A DNA stretch of 64,000 nt, taken from contig OZ020317.1 in the NCBI GenBank assembly GCA_963971305.1, positions 18,432,001 through 18,496,000 of the forward strand, written 5' to 3'. The notes beneath the pieces were generated by a model. The model saw nothing but the letters and a program-made list of their open reading frames with translations, was not told the origin of the DNA and searched no databases. The translations under genes and the position numbers were made by a program. This stretch comes from Arcuatula senhousia. Taxonomy: Eukaryota > Mollusca > Bivalvia > Mytilida > Mytilidae. Positions 63,601 to 64,000 of the stretch are shown here, piece by piece (position 1 is the stretch's first letter; every line of letters starts with the position of its first letter).

Positions 63601-63812
63601 AACATGATTTATAAGAATTACTCTGAATTGGTATATGGAAATACTTGTTTTAATTGAAAGATAATAATTATTTTTATTTACGTCACAAAGACCAATTTGT
63701 TCAGAAGTTGAAATGAAAGACTGCATACCTGACAGGATGTGTTATGTGCAAAGCTATGAAACACAGGTACAGCAAATGAGCACTTTTCCAAAATGGAGTT
63801 GTTTTGGGTTTT
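60593..63812 (-). CDS. KDZ-type transposase-like gene, 3' exons (gene-level entry, continues beyond window)
   Basis: Exons: 63812-63729, 63245-63065, 62419-62330, 61894-61826, 61319-61274 and tentatively 60640-60593. Phases match throughout (0, 1, 1, 1, 2). The first two carry the signature of Kyakuja/Dileera/Zisupton (KDZ) transposases: VPVFHSFAHNTSCQ, then YGQRYAKATGMTDGEGIERL and WSYLRGFRRITKEM. The Glu of DGEG is expected to be catalytic. Later exons encode charged coiled-coil-like helices (KRKRCRQILVETEDTIKTLL; DTWFTDWKALCAREDIK), as seen in the C-terminal tails of these proteins. The N-terminal two thirds lie right of the window. Introns suggest a domesticated gene or an intron-bearing transposon. 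The final stop is not determined. Confidence 0.7.
60695..60895. mobile_element. 201-bp palindromic MITE with G/C-run arms
   Basis: agggttattccagataattg-tatggggggggggggggtc and, at the other end in reverse, agggctattccagaaataaa-tgtatggggggggagggggtc are inverted repeats, continuing through agaaggcac. It is a short TIR element between the two tail-to-tail genes. Target duplication not resolved. Confidence 0.75.
61274..61319 (-). CDS. exon of KDZ-like gene
   Basis: Acceptor gcatctaccttgacag; ADEQYAECLQKVDLE; strong donor GAGAA|GTAAGT. Phase 1 to 2 fits both neighbours. The same bases on the + strand can be read as a 35-base terminal exon for the homeobox gene, but I favour this strand. Confidence 0.55.
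61826..61894 (-). CDS. exon of KDZ-like gene
   Basis: Acceptor taatattatgttttag; ETEDRIDTWFTDWKALCARE and DIK; donor AAAAG|GTAGAA. Trp-rich helical segment. Confidence 0.6.
62330..62419 (-). CDS. exon of KDZ-like gene
   Basis: Acceptor tgtcactttcag; DHRMAEKRKRCRQILVETED and TIKTLLSELN; donor AAATG|GTTATA. Basic then amphipathic helix following the KDZ core. Confidence 0.6.
63065..63245 (-). CDS. KDZ transposase core exon
   Basis: Acceptor ttcttctttcaatag; LTYGQRYAKATGMTDGEGIE, RLWSYLRGFRRITKEMSINN, RQDLLSEAMLHQTDKLIWNL; donor CTAG|GTAATG. This matches the KDZ block with DGEG.ER.WS.L...TK.M....R...L. DNA strand transfer is the family's reaction; whether this copy is active cannot be judged. 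Confidence 0.75.
63729..63812 (-). CDS. KDZ transposase exon upstream of DGEG core
   Basis: Acceptor gacattcttttcag; KTQNNSILEKCSFAVPVFHS and FAHNTSCQ; donor TGTCAG|GTATGC, phase 0. P.FH..aH...CQ directly before the DGEG block is the expected order in this family. Further 5' exons lie beyond 64000. Confidence 0.7.
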
Positions 63813-64000
63813 CTGAAAAGAATGTCAAGATTTTAATAAAAAAGATTTTGAAAACACACACATACAGCAGAGTTTATCTGTAAAATGCTACATGTCTACA
63901 CCAAAACATCTTTTAATTTGTCCTCTGCTACCTATTCTAAATTTACATACAATTAACTGTTTGGAGAATGGTATTTCCCTCTAGTTTTTATCAAATAGAA

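Noticed and set aside
1..64000. tRNA, rRNA or snRNA genes
   Set aside because: No cloverleaf with A and B boxes, and no rRNA-like sequence, was recognised on either strand by eye; a covariance scan would be decisive.

Overview
The window is eukaryotic nuclear DNA from an animal. It is AT-rich, its genes are split into short exons with GT-AG introns (one apparent GC-AG), and most of the space is filled by dispersed repeats, decayed retroelements, short terminal-inverted-repeat (TIR) elements and minisatellites. The gene families (a HEPN domain of the DZIP3-like type joined to an OTU protease, KDZ-type transposase, Penelope-like reverse transcriptases) and the repeat families suggest a bivalve mollusc, probably a mussel. 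That identification rests on recall of such families, not on a search. No rRNA, tRNA or CRISPR array was found.

Left end (0.8-2.6 kb, + strand): three phase-compatible exons ending in a stop form the 3' end of an unrecognised gene. A decayed C2H2 zinc-finger reading frame follows on the - strand (2.8-3.3 kb), abutting a ~398-bp tandem duplication.

7.6-51.2 kb (- strand): the main gene. By matching splice sites and codon phase by eye I can chain a HEPN exon (50445-51159), small linker and coiled-coil exons (49.9, 45.4, 38.7 and 38.5 kb), two OTU cysteine-protease exons (37.9-38.2 and 37.2-37.5 kb), a short exon at 36.8 kb, a 105-residue unrecognised domain (17.3-17.6 kb) and Ser-rich cassette exons (11.3 decayed, 7.6 kb). 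The combination is a HEPN RNase-like domain, a coiled coil and a deubiquitinase-like OTU domain in one predicted protein. The very large introns hold most of the mobile DNA: at least six fragments of one Penelope-like reverse-transcriptase family plus one of a second family, a 5'-truncated CR1/L2-type LINE, a LINE nested in a TIR element, a complete young non-autonomous LTR element (18.35-20.76 kb), several TIR and foldback elements, and three minisatellite blocks around the OTU exons.

52.2-60.4 kb (+ strand): a nine-exon gene for a ~300-residue protein with a divergent homeodomain followed by an HMG-box-like segment and an unrecognised C-terminal half. Its first coding exon is only ATG-CCT.

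60.6-64 kb (- strand, running off the window): exons of a KDZ-type (Kyakuja/Dileera/Zisupton) transposase-like protein, tail-to-tail with the homeobox/HMG gene. The two may be neighbours by chance or belong to one transposon or domesticated unit. All exon models are by-eye inferences without transcript support.
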